A stretch of DNA of 55,792 bases, taken from the NCBI GenBank assembly GCA_958429225.1, contig CAUAJB010000003.1, positions 1 through 55,792 on the forward strand, read 5' to 3'. The position numbers and the translations under genes were made by a program. The notes below the pieces were generated by a model. That model saw nothing but the letters and a program-made list of their open reading frames with translations. It did no database searches and was not told where the DNA came from. Shown here piece by piece: positions 32,630 to 42,474 of this stretch (positions are counted from its first letter, which is position 1; each line of letters starts with the position of its first letter). Origin of the DNA: an uncultured Collinsella sp. Its GTDB lineage: Bacteria; Actinomycetota; Coriobacteriia; Coriobacteriales; Coriobacteriaceae.

Positions 32630-35296
32630 ATGACACCTCTCGCAAAACGTCTCCCGCGCGAGCTGCGCCGCAATATCGGCAAGTACCTGGGCATCTTTTT
32701 GCTTATGTGCGGAAGCATCGCCCTTACCTCAGGCTTTTTGCTCGCGGCGCATTCCATCGGCTGCCTTATCGACGACATGCGCGATGCGTACACGATTGAG
32801 GACGGCCACGTGACCACCTCCTTCGAGGCCACCAAAGACCAGCTCAAGGCAGCCGAGGACGCGGCCGACGACGTCGGCGGCGTCACGCTCCACAAGAATT
32901 TCTCCATTGACGCCATCATCAAAAAGACCGCCGGCGACGATGGCACCAAGCGCACGCTGCGCACCTACGCACACCGCACCAAGGTCGACATTGCGTCGTA
33001 CAGCGAGGGCAAGGAACCCAAGGCGGATGACGAGGTGGCAATCGACCGTGTCTTTGCCACCAATAACAACCTGTCCGTGGGCGATAAAGTCGAGCTCGAG
33101 GGTCGCACCTACACCATCTGCGGCATCATGACTCAGCCCGATAGCCAGGCGCTGTTCCTCAACAACTCCGACTTTACGGTGAACACCATCACCTATGGCG
33201 TGGCCGAGGTCACCGACGCTGGCTTTGCCGCGCTCGAGGACGTCGGCGGCGCGCCCGCCTACACCTACTCCTTTACCTTTACCGATCGCGACCTCTCCAC
33301 TGCGGACCGCATCGACGCCGAGCAAGATATGGTCGAGGCACTGACCGACGCCGATGCGCGCGTGGACGATCTTGTCGACGCCGATTCCAACCAGGGCATT
33401 GGCTATGCGCGCGACGACGTGGACGGCGACTCCACGATGTGGATGACGCTGCTCGACATCATCATCGTGATCATGGCGTTTGTCTTTGTGGTCCTTACCG
33501 ACGCCACCATCGAGGAGGAGAGCGCCATCATCGGCACGCTGCTCGCCAGCGGCTATCGTCGACGCGAGATCGTGCTGCACTACCTTGCGCTTCCCGCTAT
33601 CGTGGGCGTGGTCGCGGCGCTTTTGGGCACTGCGCTCGGCGTTGTGTTCTTTACCGAGCCCATGCGCGGCCTTTATTACGGTTCGTATAGCCTGCCGCCC
33701 TTCCAGGTGTACTGGAGCTGGGAGATCTTTGTGAAGTGCGCCGTGGTTCCCGCCGCCGCGCTCATCCTCATTACGCTGGTGGGCCTGCTTCGCAAGATGG
33801 GCAAGACGCCGTTGCAGTTCCTTCGTCACGAGGCGAGCGGCAAATCGGGCACCAAGCGCGGCCTGCAGCTGCCGGAGCGCATGGGTTTTGTTTCCCGCTT
33901 CCGCCTGCGTATCTTCCTGCACAATCTGGGCAACTTCGCCACGCTCTTTGTGGGCATCGCGTTTGCCTCGCTGCTGCTGCTCTTTGGCCTGGCGATTCTG
34001 CCCACGATGACGCACTACGCCGACAACCTCGAGACGAGCCTGGTCGCCGAGCACCAGTACACGCTCAAGGCGCCGCTGGAGCTCGAGGGCACTGCCGAGG
34101 AGCGCGAGCAGTGGTCGGCACTCGAGCGCTTGCAGTCGGTTGACGGCGCGCTGCTTTCTGCCGCTCAAGATGCGGACGACGAGCTTGACGACGCGGTCGA
34201 TGCCGCGCAGGCGGCTGCCGATGCCGCGACCAGCTCTCCGTCTGCCGAGAGCCTGGTCGCGGCGCAGGACGCGCTCGCCAAGGTCCAGGACAAGAAGGAT
34301 GCGCTCTACGCGCGCCTTGACGATCTTGCCGATGCCCTCGGCTGCAACCGCGATGAGGCCATCGACCTGATCGACAAGGCCTCTAAGATCGACACCGACA
34401 ACGACGATATCCACCCGGTCAATACGACCGACAACGGCGCGGGCGCAATTGCACAGGCCGAGAAATACGCCATCTACCAGCTGCAATACGATCGCGGCGA
34501 TGGAAATGGCGAGGAGACGATTTCCGTCTACGGCATTTCATCCAATTCGCGCTATTGGAAAGACCTCAACGTCGGCGACGGCCGTGTCGTCTTTGGCGGC
34601 GGCCTACTCGACAAGTTTGGCTGGAACGAGGGGCAGGAGGTTAAGCTTCGCGACAAGTACGAGGGCAAGAATTATTCCCTTGAGTACGCGGGCAAGGACT
34701 GTGCCTGGGGCTCCAAGTCGGACATGAATATCTATATGAGTATCGACGACTTTAACGAGCTGTTCGGCAACGACGCTGCCTACTTTAACGGCTATGTGAG
34801 CGACGAGAAGCTCGACCTCGATGCTCGTTACTTTGCCGGCGACACCACGCCTGACGACATGCGCGCCGTGGGCGACCAGTTCATCGGCATGATGAGCAAA
34901 ATGATCGGCATGATGGTTGGCCTCGCGGTGTTTATCTTCCTGCTGTTTATGTACCTGCTGACCAAGGCTGTGATCGACCACAGCGCCCGTTCGATCAGCT
35001 ACATGAAAGTCTTTGGCTATCGCGATGGCGAGATTTCGCACCTGTACATCCGCTCGATCACGCTGTGCGTGGCGGCGTCGCTCGTGCTGAGCCTGCCGGT
35101 CATTATTGGCTCGCTCACGGCCATCTTCCGCTCGATGCTGCTCGCCTACAACGGCAATATCGAGATCTACGTGCCCGCTTGGTCCATGGCGGCGTGCGTG
35201 GGCATTGGCTTTGCGACTTACCTGGTCGTAGCGCTGCTGCACACGCGCTCCATCAAGCGCGTGAGCCTCTCCGAGGCGCTCAAGGTCCAGGAATAG
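32630..35296 (+). CDS. Large FtsX/MacB-like ABC permease with coiled-coil extracytoplasmic domain
   Basis: An 888-residue permease. The first helix is at about residues 18-40 and an outer domain runs to about 265. A three-helix FtsX block follows (about 268-390). A helix at about 430-455 leads into a second large outer domain with an Ala/Asp-rich coiled coil (about 500-590), and a final FtsX block lies at about 765-880. The frame extends upstream to 32402, but only inside the ATPase gene, so ATG 32630 is used. Duplicated outer domains fit exporters of peptides or lipids. Confidence 0.85.
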   Translation: MTPLAKRLPRELRRNIGKYLGIFLLMCGSIALTSGFLLAAHSIGCLIDDMRDAYTIEDGHVTTSFEATKDQLKAAEDAADDVGGVTLHKNFSIDAIIKKTAGDDGTKRTLRTYAHRTKVDIASYSEGKEPKADDEVAIDRVFATNNNLSVGDKVELEGRTYTICGIMTQPDSQALFLNNSDFTVNTITYGVAEVTDAGFAALEDVGGAPAYTYSFTFTDRDLSTADRIDAEQDMVEALTDADARVDDLVDADSNQGIGYARDDVDGDSTMWMTLLDIIIVIMAFVFVVLTDATIEEESAIIGTLLASGYRRREIVLHYLALPAIVGVVAALLGTALGVVFFTEPMRGLYYGSYSLPPFQVYWSWEIFVKCAVVPAAALILITLVGLLRKMGKTPLQFLRHEASGKSGTKRGLQLPERMGFVSRFRLRIFLHNLGNFATLFVGIAFASLLLLFGLAILPTMTHYADNLETSLVAEHQYTLKAPLELEGTAEEREQWSALERLQSVDGALLSAAQDADDELDDAVDAAQAAADAATSSPSAESLVAAQDALAKVQDKKDALYARLDDLADALGCNRDEAIDLIDKASKIDTDNDDIHPVNTTDNGAGAIAQAEKYAIYQLQYDRGDGNGEETISVYGISSNSRYWKDLNVGDGRVVFGGGLLDKFGWNEGQEVKLRDKYEGKNYSLEYAGKDCAWGSKSDMNIYMSIDDFNELFGNDAAYFNGYVSDEKLDLDARYFAGDTTPDDMRAVGDQFIGMMSKMIGMMVGLAVFIFLLFMYLLTKAVIDHSARSISYMKVFGYRDGEISHLYIRSITLCVAASLVLSLPVIIGSLTAIFRSMLLAYNGNIEIYVPAWSMAACVGIGFATYLVVALLHTRSIKRVSLSEALKVQE

Positions 35297-35305
35297 GAGG
35301 GACTC

Positions 35306-35953
35306 ATGGCCAGATCGGCAGAAGAGCTCAAGCAGCTTTCCGTCAAAGAGTTCACCGAGGCGGCGAAGGTCTACGAGTCCGGTCATGCCGGGATCTACGA
35401 GATGTGCAAGGACGACTATCCGCAGATGCTCGAGGAGCTCGCGCTCGAGCCGTTCGAGGACGTGCTCGACGTGGGCTGCGGAACCGGAGCAGTCCTGGAG
35501 CTGCTGCACGGGGAATACCCGGGCAAGCACCTGACGGGGCTCGACCTCACGCCCAAAATGATCGAGGCGGCATGCGCCAAGCAGCTCGGGAACGTCCGCT
35601 TCGTCGTCGGGGACGCCGAAGCCCTGCCCTTCGAGCCGCAAAGCTTCGACGCCGTGCTCTGCTCCAACAGTTTCCATCACTATCCGCACCCCGAGAGGTT
35701 CTTCGCCGAGGCGGCCCGAGTCCTGCGCCCCGGCGGGCGCCTGATTCTCCGCGACTACACGTCGAGCGACTTCGTGGTATGGCTCATGAACACCTTTGAG
35801 CTGCCGTTGGCGCGCCTCGCGGGTCACGGTGATGTCCGGATCTGCAAGGTGTCCGAGCTTCGCGCGCTCGCCGAGAGGGCCGGATTCCTCCTGCTCAAGC
35901 TCGAGGCGCAGAAAGGCTTCCGTGCCCACCTGGTTGCGCGCAAGCCCTCCTAG
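35306..35953 (+). CDS. Class I SAM-dependent methyltransferase
   Basis: A 215-residue cytoplasmic enzyme with motif I VLDVGCGTGAV near residue 51, an acidic loop GLDLTPKM, motif VVGDAEALPFEPQSF and LRPGGRLILRDYTS, the Methyltransf_11/UbiE pattern. It starts 9 bp after the permease stop with AGGAGG in front, so it belongs to the same transcript. The substrate is unknown; it might modify the exporter's cargo. Confidence 0.85.
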   Translation: MARSAEELKQLSVKEFTEAAKVYESGHAGIYEMCKDDYPQMLEELALEPFEDVLDVGCGTGAVLELLHGEYPGKHLTGLDLTPKMIEAACAKQLGNVRFVVGDAEALPFEPQSFDAVLCSNSFHHYPHPERFFAEAARVLRPGGRLILRDYTSSDFVVWLMNTFELPLARLAGHGDVRICKVSELRALAERAGFLLLKLEAQKGFRAHLVARKPS

Positions 35954-36301
35954 GCCGACCATACATCACACGCATTTTGGGACGGGGGATTTTGTCCCAC
36001 GCGACGCCTTTCCTGCCAGACGCCGATGACGTGCTACATGCCCAGGCTCGCGCAGGCGATGGCGACCCAGCAGCAGGCGCCCAGCAAGAGCGGTCATTGG
36101 GGACAGACGTAAATGACTAGTCATCGGGGACAGTCTTTGCCGATTCGCCGGTTCGCCGGCCGGGCTGGCAAGGACTGTCCCCAAGTGCCGGGTGGCGAAA
36201 GAGTGTCCCCAACGACTAGGTTTCGCGCTTGACTTCGACCCTACTTCAATGGGTACCATCCCTTATGTCTGTAACGCCATATAGACAGAGGGGATATATC
36301 T
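35954..36301. repeat. Gene-free stretch with GTCCCC-type inverted repeats
   Basis: The 348 bp hold no gene. GGGGACAGTCTTTGCC (36126-36141) is paired by GGCAAGGACTGTCCCC (36167-36182), and further GTCCCCAA and GACTAGT words lie at 36095-36225. TTGACT at 36229-36234 may be the -35 of the next gene. Similar words recur at 31790-31820 and 44706-44745. Confidence 0.6.
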
Positions 36302-37507
36302 ATGACCGCAACTGCACCCGCAGCGCCCGCTAAGGTGTACTTCACCAACCTGCGCACGCATGCTCGCGAGAGCCAGCTCGACAAGCTCAAGCGCCTCATC
36401 CGTCACGCCGGAATTGAGCAGATCGACTTTGAGAACAAGTTCGTCGCCATCAAGATTCACTTTGGCGAGCTGGGCAACCTGAGCTTTTTGCGCCCCAACT
36501 ACGCTCGCGCCGTCGCGGATGTCGTGAAGGAGCTGGGCGGCAAGCCCTTCCTCACCGACTGCAACACGCTCTATGTGGGTAGCCGCAAAAACGCGCTTGA
36601 GCACATCGACACCGCCTACCAGAACGGCTTTACCCCGTATGCCACGGGTTGCCAGATCATCATCGCCGACGGCCTCAAGGGCACCGACGAGGCGCTCGTC
36701 CCGGTCGAGGGCGGCGAGTACGTGCACGAGGCCAAGATCGGCCAGGCACTCATGGACGCCGATATCGTGATCAGTCTCACCCACTTTAAGGGCCATGAGC
36801 AGGCCGGCTTTGGCGGTGCCATGAAGAACCTGGGCATGGGTGGCGGCAGCCGTGCCGGCAAGATGGAGCAGCATGCCGCCGGCAAGCCGAACGTCGCGAC
36901 CGAGCACTGCGTTGGCTGCCGTGCCTGCGAAAAGATCTGTGCGCACAACGCCATCTCGTTTGACGATACCCGCGAGCGCGAGCTTGCCAACGGCAACACC
37001 CGCACGGTGCACGTGGCCGCCATCGACCACGATCGCTGCGTGGGTTGCGGACGCTGCATTGCGGCATGCAACCAGGACTGCATCAAGCCCGGCTATGACG
37101 CTGCGGCCGACGTGCTCAACTGCAAGATCGCCGAGTACACCAAGGCCGTCGTCGACGGCCGTCCGAGCTTCCATATCTCGCTTGCCATGGATATCAGCCC
37201 CAACTGCGATTGCCATCCCGAAAACGACACGCCTATCGTCAACGATATCGGCATGTTCGCGAGCTTCGACCCGGTCGCCATCGACCAGGCCTGTGCCGAT
37301 GCCGTCATGGCGTCCGAGCCGCTGCCCAACACCGAGCTCACCGATAGTGCGGCCAAGATGGAGCACAACCACGAGCATCTGGAGGGCGAGCAGGCACGCG
37401 ACCCCTTCTGCATCACGCATCCCGACACCGACTGGCGCACCTGTATCGCACACGCCGAGAAGATCGGCCTGGGTACGAGCAAGTACGAGCTCATCGAGGT
37501 CAAATAG
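36302..37507 (+). CDS. DUF362 iron-sulfur protein
   Basis: A 401-residue protein with the DUF362 core (residues 1-190: KVYFTNLRTH, KIHFGELGNL, SLTHFKGHEQAG) and two ferredoxin-type [4Fe-4S] motifs, CVGCRACEKIC near residue 204 and CVGCGRCIAAC near 244, inside the second half. Members are annotated as Fe-S centre proteins of unknown reaction in anaerobes. AGAGGGGA precedes the ATG. It is monocistronic, ended by a bidirectional terminator. Confidence 0.85.
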   Translation: MTATAPAAPAKVYFTNLRTHARESQLDKLKRLIRHAGIEQIDFENKFVAIKIHFGELGNLSFLRPNYARAVADVVKELGGKPFLTDCNTLYVGSRKNALEHIDTAYQNGFTPYATGCQIIIADGLKGTDEALVPVEGGEYVHEAKIGQALMDADIVISLTHFKGHEQAGFGGAMKNLGMGGGSRAGKMEQHAAGKPNVATEHCVGCRACEKICAHNAISFDDTRERELANGNTRTVHVAAIDHDRCVGCGRCIAACNQDCIKPGYDAAADVLNCKIAEYTKAVVDGRPSFHISLAMDISPNCDCHPENDTPIVNDIGMFASFDPVAIDQACADAVMASEPLPNTELTDSAAKMEHNHEHLEGEQARDPFCITHPDTDWRTCIAHAEKIGLGTSKYELIEVK

Positions 37508-37554
37508 CGCCTATCTATTGGACATATCAAGCACTTTTGTAGCGCAACGTTAGC

Positions 37555-37593
37555 AAAAGCCGCCCGTGGGCACGGCGTCCACGGGCGGCTTTT
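37555..37593. terminator. Bidirectional terminator between convergent genes
   Basis: AAAAGCCGCCCGTGG (37555-37569) pairs exactly with CCACGGGCGGCTTTT (37579-37593). The A and T ends serve both the DUF362 gene and the hydrolase gene. The rest of the gap to 37758 shows nothing. Confidence 0.9.
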
Positions 37594-37758
37594 CGGAAGT
37601 GCGGTGAAAAATCGAATACCGTTGACCACAAACCGTTTTTTGGCAACAAAACCCCTGATAAATTGTTGGTAAAACCGCGCTCTGGACGGGCTTCCCGAGA
37701 TTTTCCTCGCACTTCCAAAAATAGGGGGTCAGATAGACCAGTAAACCGTACTATTTGC

Positions 37759-38724
37759 CTAAAAATACTCGTCGAGGAAGCCGTCGACCGTATTCCAGTA
37801 GAGCTCGGGGTCAACTCGCGCACTCTTGGCGTGGGTGGCGCCATGGATGGTGAGCTTTTGCTTGACCTTGCTGGCGCACGCGTCGTAGTTTTGGTCGAGC
37901 ATGTCGTACGGCACAAAGGTGTCCTGGTCGCCGTGGATAAACAACATGGGAACCGTTGCGCGTTTGAGTTGCTCCACGCTGCTCGCCGTATGAAAGTCGT
38001 AGCCCGCGCGCACGTTGCACACCAAGTTTGCTACATCGAGCAAGGGAAAGCTGGGCAGGCCGAACACGTCCTTGAGCTGCAGAGAAAACTCGTCCCAAAC
38101 ACTCGTATAACCGCAGTCCTCGATAATGCATTTCACGTTTGCGGGCAGAGATTCCCCCGCGACGTTCATGGCGGTTGCCGCACCCATCGACTCGCCAAAG
38201 ACCAGGATGCGCGCCTCGGGGTCAGCCTGAACGATTTGGTCGATCCATGCGACGATGTCGAGGCGCTCGGGCCAGCCCATGCCGATATAGTCGCCGCCGG
38301 AGCGCTCGTGGGCGCGGGCGGCGGGTGCGAGCACGTTCATGCCGCGGTCATGGAATCGTTTGGCGTATCGGGCCATGCCGATGGGCTCGTTGGTATATCC
38401 ATGCAGGCAGACGGCGTAATCGTGGGTGTTCTCCGAGGCGGCAAAATACCAAGCGGCAAGCTCGGTTCCGTCATCTGCGGTGAGGCTGCCGCTCTTGCGG
38501 TTCTCCTTAAACCACGCCCGCGCCTCGGTGTCCTCGGCATCCGGCTGCTCACCTTCTTTGTCGTTCTTGCTGTCCAGCATCATCTTCATGGTGTACGGCG
38601 CGCGGGGATTCAGCGCGAAGTCAAACAAAAAGTTGCCGGCAAATCCGAGCAACGCGACAGCGAGCGCCAGCGCAACAACGACGGTTATCTTAAGCTTTCG
38701 ATGGGAACGTGCGTTTTGAGCCAT
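37759..38724 (-). CDS. Membrane-anchored alpha/beta hydrolase
   Basis: A 321-residue protein with an N-terminal signal anchor (about residues 11-33) and an outer serine hydrolase domain. The nucleophile lies in GESMG near residue 174, the acid in HGDQDTF near 269, and the catalytic His in HGATHAKS near 299. YfhR/BEM46-like peptidases and esterases share this layout. The start at 38724 has AGGAGA in front. The promoter region holds the dyad ATGTT-N8-AACAT. Confidence 0.85.
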   Translation of the reverse strand: MAQNARSHRKLKITVVVALALAVALLGFAGNFLFDFALNPRAPYTMKMMLDSKNDKEGEQPDAEDTEARAWFKENRKSGSLTADDGTELAAWYFAASENTHDYAVCLHGYTNEPIGMARYAKRFHDRGMNVLAPAARAHERSGGDYIGMGWPERLDIVAWIDQIVQADPEARILVFGESMGAATAMNVAGESLPANVKCIIEDCGYTSVWDEFSLQLKDVFGLPSFPLLDVANLVCNVRAGYDFHTASSVEQLKRATVPMLFIHGDQDTFVPYDMLDQNYDACASKVKQKLTIHGATHAKSARVDPELYWNTVDGFLDEYF

Positions 38725-38910
38725 GCGGTATTCTCCTATAAGATGTTAATACATCAACATTTAATGCAAGCGCATTATGGACGTTCGCCGTTGATGCGTC
38801 AACAGGCAAAGAATGGGTAAACAAAAGGTCGCGTATGGTGCAAATTTCGCACGTACCCAAACGCTTTGATATAGTGTTGAGAACTCTTTACGTTGGAGGA
38901 TGTAACCGGC

Positions 38911-39594
38911 ATGTCCGATTCGAGCGACAGTTCTAAGCCGCGACCCAAGACCGCGGCCGTTCCACACTACACGGTGGGCGAGGAGATCATGAACTCCGTC
39001 ACCCATGGTGTCGGCTGCCTGCTGGGTATCGCGGGTCTGGTGCTCCTGATCGTATTCGCTGCCCTGCGCGGCGGAGCCCCGGCCCACATGGCCGCGGCGA
39101 TTGTCTATGGCGTCAGCATTATTCTCGAATACCTAGCCTCCACGCTCTACCACGCGATTCAGCCCGCGCGCGCCAAGCGCGTGTTCCGCATCATTGACCA
39201 CAGCTGCATCTACTTGCTCATAGCCGGCAGCTATACCCCGTTTTGCCTCATCACGCTCGCAAACGACGGCGGCCCTGCGCTGTTCTTTGCCGTATGGGCC
39301 ATCGCCATTATCGGCATTGCCCTCGAGTGCTTTATGCGTGAGCGTCAACCGCACTGGGTAAGCGGCCTGGTCTACCTGCTGATGGGCTGGCTCGTTGTCT
39401 TTAAGCTGCCCGAACTCGTGTCGCTGCTCAACCCCGTGGCACTTGCCCTGCTCGCCGTCGGCGGCGTGTGCTACACCGTGGGCGTGCCGTTCTATATCGC
39501 CAAAAACGTGCGCTATCTGCACAGCGTGTTTCACCTGTGGGTGCTCGCCGGCAGCATCTTCCAGTTCATGGCGGTGATCCTCTTCGTAATCTAG
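38911..39594 (+). CDS. Hemolysin III family (PAQR-like) membrane protein
   Basis: A 227-residue seven-helix protein. The conserved polar residues of the family are present: SVTHGVG, STLYHAI, DHSCIYLLIAGSYTPF and HSVFHLWVLAG, which form the metal site in PAQR hydrolases. GGAGGA at 38895-38900 fits ATG 38911 (10 nt); the in-frame TTG at 38893 overlaps the ribosome site and is rejected. TATAGT at about 38871 may be the -10. The cytolytic name is historical; physiological role is uncertain. Confidence 0.85.
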   Translation: MSDSSDSSKPRPKTAAVPHYTVGEEIMNSVTHGVGCLLGIAGLVLLIVFAALRGGAPAHMAAAIVYGVSIILEYLASTLYHAIQPARAKRVFRIIDHSCIYLLIAGSYTPFCLITLANDGGPALFFAVWAIAIIGIALECFMRERQPHWVSGLVYLLMGWLVVFKLPELVSLLNPVALALLAVGGVCYTVGVPFYIAKNVRYLHSVFHLWVLAGSIFQFMAVILFVI

Positions 39595-39704
39595 CGACCA
39601 TGCCTGCGCGCCCGCGTCCTCGTTTGGACGCCGGCGCAATTGCCGTATCCACCACCAACGTTTTACCCTAACGTCCCGAATCTTGGAGGTTCGAGAAACT
39701 CCCG

Positions 39705-41078
39705 ATGGACATAGCCATCTCCCTTATCACCACCCTCGTTTTGACCCTCATCAACGGCTACTTCTCTATGTCCGAGATGGCTCTCACCACGGCAAAGCGC
39801 GCTGTGCTGGAGCACGAGGCCGAGGAAGGCGACAAACGCGCCGAGCGCGCCATTAAGCTGGCCGCCGATTCCGACCAGCTGCTCGCTACCATCCAGGTCG
39901 CCATCACGCTCGTGGGCTTTGCCTCGTCCGCCGTCGCCTCGACGAGCCTGTCCGACCCGCTTGCCACGTGGCTCATGAGCTTTGGCATCGCGCCGCTTTC
40001 CGCCATCGCGCGCGGTCTGGCGCCGGTCATCATCACCGTCGCGGTCGCCTTTGTGTCCATCGTGATCGGCGAGCTCGTGCCCAAGCGCATCGGCCTCGCT
40101 AACGCCGAGGGCGTATCCAAGCAGGTCGTGGGACCGCTCTCCGTGTTCCAAAAGATCGCCCGCCCGCTCGTGTGGCTAACCGGTGCCTGCTCCGACGGCC
40201 TGGCCCGTATCCTGCGCATCAAGAGCGCCGATGACCGCCAGAACGTCTCGGAGGAAGAGATTAAGTACATGGTCTCGGAGCAGGACGACCTGCTCGATGA
40301 GGAAAAGCGCATGATCCACGAGATCTTCGACTTGGGCGACACCGTTGCCCGCGAGGTCATGGTCCCGCGCGTGGACACCACCATGTGCGAGGATGACGAG
40401 ACAGTCGCCGACGTGCTGTCCACCATGCGTCAGACCGGCTTTAGCCGCATCCCCGTCTATCACGAGGATCCCGACAACGTCGCCGGCATCGCGCACATCA
40501 AGGACCTGATTCAGCCCGCGCTCGACGGCAAGGGCGACCAGCCCATCGCCGACTTTTTGCGCGACGCCGCCTTTGTGCCCGACACCAAAGACATCTTGCC
40601 GCTGCTGTCCGAGATGCAGACCTCGCACGACCAGATCGTAGTGGTCGTGGACGAGTACGGTGGCACGGCCGGCATCATCACCATCGAGGACATCGTCGAG
40701 GAGATCGTGGGCGAGATCGAGGACGAGTTCGACCCCGACAACAAGTACCTCACGCGCCTTTCGCGCCGCGAGTGGCTTGTCGATGGGCGTTTTTCGTGCG
40801 ATGACGCGATTGAGCTTGGTTGGCCGCTCGAGGAAAGCGATGATTATGAGACCATCGCCGGCTGGATTTTGGAGCTTTGCGACTCGGTGCCCGACATCGG
40901 AGAGGTGTTTGAGGTTGCGGGGTACAAGTTTAAGGTGCAGTCGATGCGTGGCCAGCGCATCTCGCTCATTCGCGTGATCGCTCCGGCTGAAACCGATAAG
41001 AAGGATTCCGAGTCCTCGGCAGATAAGCCGACGGCGTCTGGTGCGGGCCCTGCGGACCCGCACGACGGCGACGAGTAG
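39705..41078 (+). CDS. CNNM/CorC (HlyC) family membrane protein with CBS domains
   Basis: A 457-residue protein. A DUF21/CNNM membrane domain covers residues 1-180, a CBS pair about 200-335 (VMVPRVDTTMCEDDETVADV, VAGIAHIKDL, VDEYGGTAGIITIEDIVEEI), and a CorC_HlyC transporter-associated domain about 345-430. It ends in a polar acidic tail. Family members export or regulate Mg2+ or Co2+. Together with MgtE and the NRAMP-type gene at 45037-48152 it makes Mg homeostasis a local theme. Confidence 0.9.
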   Translation: MDIAISLITTLVLTLINGYFSMSEMALTTAKRAVLEHEAEEGDKRAERAIKLAADSDQLLATIQVAITLVGFASSAVASTSLSDPLATWLMSFGIAPLSAIARGLAPVIITVAVAFVSIVIGELVPKRIGLANAEGVSKQVVGPLSVFQKIARPLVWLTGACSDGLARILRIKSADDRQNVSEEEIKYMVSEQDDLLDEEKRMIHEIFDLGDTVAREVMVPRVDTTMCEDDETVADVLSTMRQTGFSRIPVYHEDPDNVAGIAHIKDLIQPALDGKGDQPIADFLRDAAFVPDTKDILPLLSEMQTSHDQIVVVVDEYGGTAGIITIEDIVEEIVGEIEDEFDPDNKYLTRLSRREWLVDGRFSCDDAIELGWPLEESDDYETIAGWILELCDSVPDIGEVFEVAGYKFKVQSMRGQRISLIRVIAPAETDKKDSESSADKPTASGAGPADPHDGDE

Positions 41079-41102
41079 GGCAAGGAAGAGTAGGGGAGAG
41101 TT

Positions 41103-41948
41103 ATGGCAGGCCTGTTTAACATCCTTAAGGTCACCGTCAGCGAGGACAAGATCTGCGCGCATGTGCTGGTGAACCCCGGCATGCCGCTCATGACCTCGGA
41201 GGACATCGAGGCCACGGCGCGCGTGTACTACCTGGTGCCCGCGATTGCCAAGCACCTGTGCCTGGGCGATTCCGGTCGCGAATTCCAGGACTGCATGGGC
41301 CAGACCGAGCTTTGCCATCTGCTGGAGCACGTGACGGTCGAGCTCATGAACGAGACCGGTCTCGCTGGCAGCATTTCGTGCGGTCGTACCCGCGTGAGCG
41401 AGCATGACGAGCGCGTCTTTGAGGTCGAGCTTTCGTGTCCCGACGACGCGCTGGCCATCGGCGCGCTGTCTTCGGCGACCTTTATGATGGATTGGGCCTA
41501 TCTGCATGCCGACCAGCCCGCTCCCGATGTGGACGGTACGGTCGCGGGTTTGCGCAACCTGGTACTGGGCATGCGTGCCGAGGCCGAGGGCAAGGACCCG
41601 CACGAGGCCGTCGCCGCCGCAAACGCCGAGGGCGAGGCCGGGGACGCGACCGAGGACGAGGCGCCTGCCGAGGCTGCCGTCGATCCTGTCGACGAGGCGC
41701 CTGCCGAGGCGGCCTCCGAGCCCGAGTCCGCGGAGCCCCAGGGCGTCCCGAGCTTTGACGACGAGCCGCAGGAGGCAATCGATACCGAGGGCGCGACCGC
41801 CGAGAGCCACGAGGCCCCCGCTGCCGTCTACGGTGGCGCGGCGACGGCTCCGGTTGCCCCCGCGCACGAGGGGGCGCTGCCGCTCGTTGACGGCGCCGGC
41901 GAGGACCCGGCCGCCACGGCGGCCATGCCGGCCGTGCCGCAGGAGTAG
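41103..41948 (+). CDS. Protein resembling the N-terminal domain of cyanophycin synthetase, without ATP-grasp or ligase parts
   Basis: A 281-residue protein. Residues 1-160 form a compact domain with ELCHLLEHVTVELMNETG, a pattern like HxxEHxALEL in the N-domain of cyanophycin synthetase; that match is from memory. From about 165 the sequence is Ala/Glu/Pro-rich and disordered. No ATP-grasp or Mur-ligase part follows. GGGGAGAG precedes the ATG, and the gene starts 24 bp after the CNNM stop, so they are probably co-transcribed. Confidence 0.55.
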   Translation: MAGLFNILKVTVSEDKICAHVLVNPGMPLMTSEDIEATARVYYLVPAIAKHLCLGDSGREFQDCMGQTELCHLLEHVTVELMNETGLAGSISCGRTRVSEHDERVFEVELSCPDDALAIGALSSATFMMDWAYLHADQPAPDVDGTVAGLRNLVLGMRAEAEGKDPHEAVAAANAEGEAGDATEDEAPAEAAVDPVDEAPAEAASEPESAEPQGVPSFDDEPQEAIDTEGATAESHEAPAAVYGGAATAPVAPAHEGALPLVDGAGEDPAATAAMPAVPQE

Positions 41949-42084
41949 GCTCACTCGCCTATCACCATCATGTACCTGCGCCTTTACCGTACGCAGATGA
42001 GCAAGACGGCAAGCGCTGTGCTGCGGGTATAATGGACAGCATTCAAACGGTGGGCGCCGAGGTGCCCGCAGGAGAGGAATGAAC

Positions 42085-42474
42085 ATGGGTAAGACTTTCA
42101 ACTTTATCTCGGGTGCGCTCTTCGGTGCTGCCGCCGGCGCCATCATCGGCGTCGCCCTGGCTCCGCGCTCGGGCGCCGAGACCCGCGCCATGGCTGCCGA
42201 CATCGCCAACGACGCCTGGGATAACATGCGCGACACCTACGAGCACGGTGCCGAGGAGGCCCGCGCCGCGGTCAACGATTTTGGCCCGATGGTCGACGCC
42301 AAGACCGACGACCTGCGTGCCAAGGTTGACCTTGCCCGCGAGCGCATGGACCAGCTGCGCGAGCAGCTCAACGACGCCATCTCGGGCGGTAACGTGACGC
42401 CCGCCGCCGATGTCGTGGTCGAGAACGCCGTCGAGGCCGACGCCGAGGCCGCGGAGCCTTCGACTGAGGCATAA
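42085..42474 (+). CDS. YtxH-domain protein
   Basis: A 129-residue protein with one glycine-rich membrane helix (FISGALFGAAAGAIIGVALAP) followed by a charged helical region and an acidic Ala-rich end: the YtxH pattern, often stress-related. ATG 42079 directly abuts GGAGAGGA, so ATG 42085 is used. Its stop overlaps the next start (TAATG), coupling it to the PRC-barrel gene. Confidence 0.8.
   Translation: MGKTFNFISGALFGAAAGAIIGVALAPRSGAETRAMAADIANDAWDNMRDTYEHGAEEARAAVNDFGPMVDAKTDDLRAKVDLARERMDQLREQLNDAISGGNVTPAADVVVENAVEADAEAAEPSTEA

Noticed and set aside
40176..42236. 686-residue antisense frame across the CNNM gene and two following genes
   Set aside because: It crosses three well-supported sense genes and has shadow composition.
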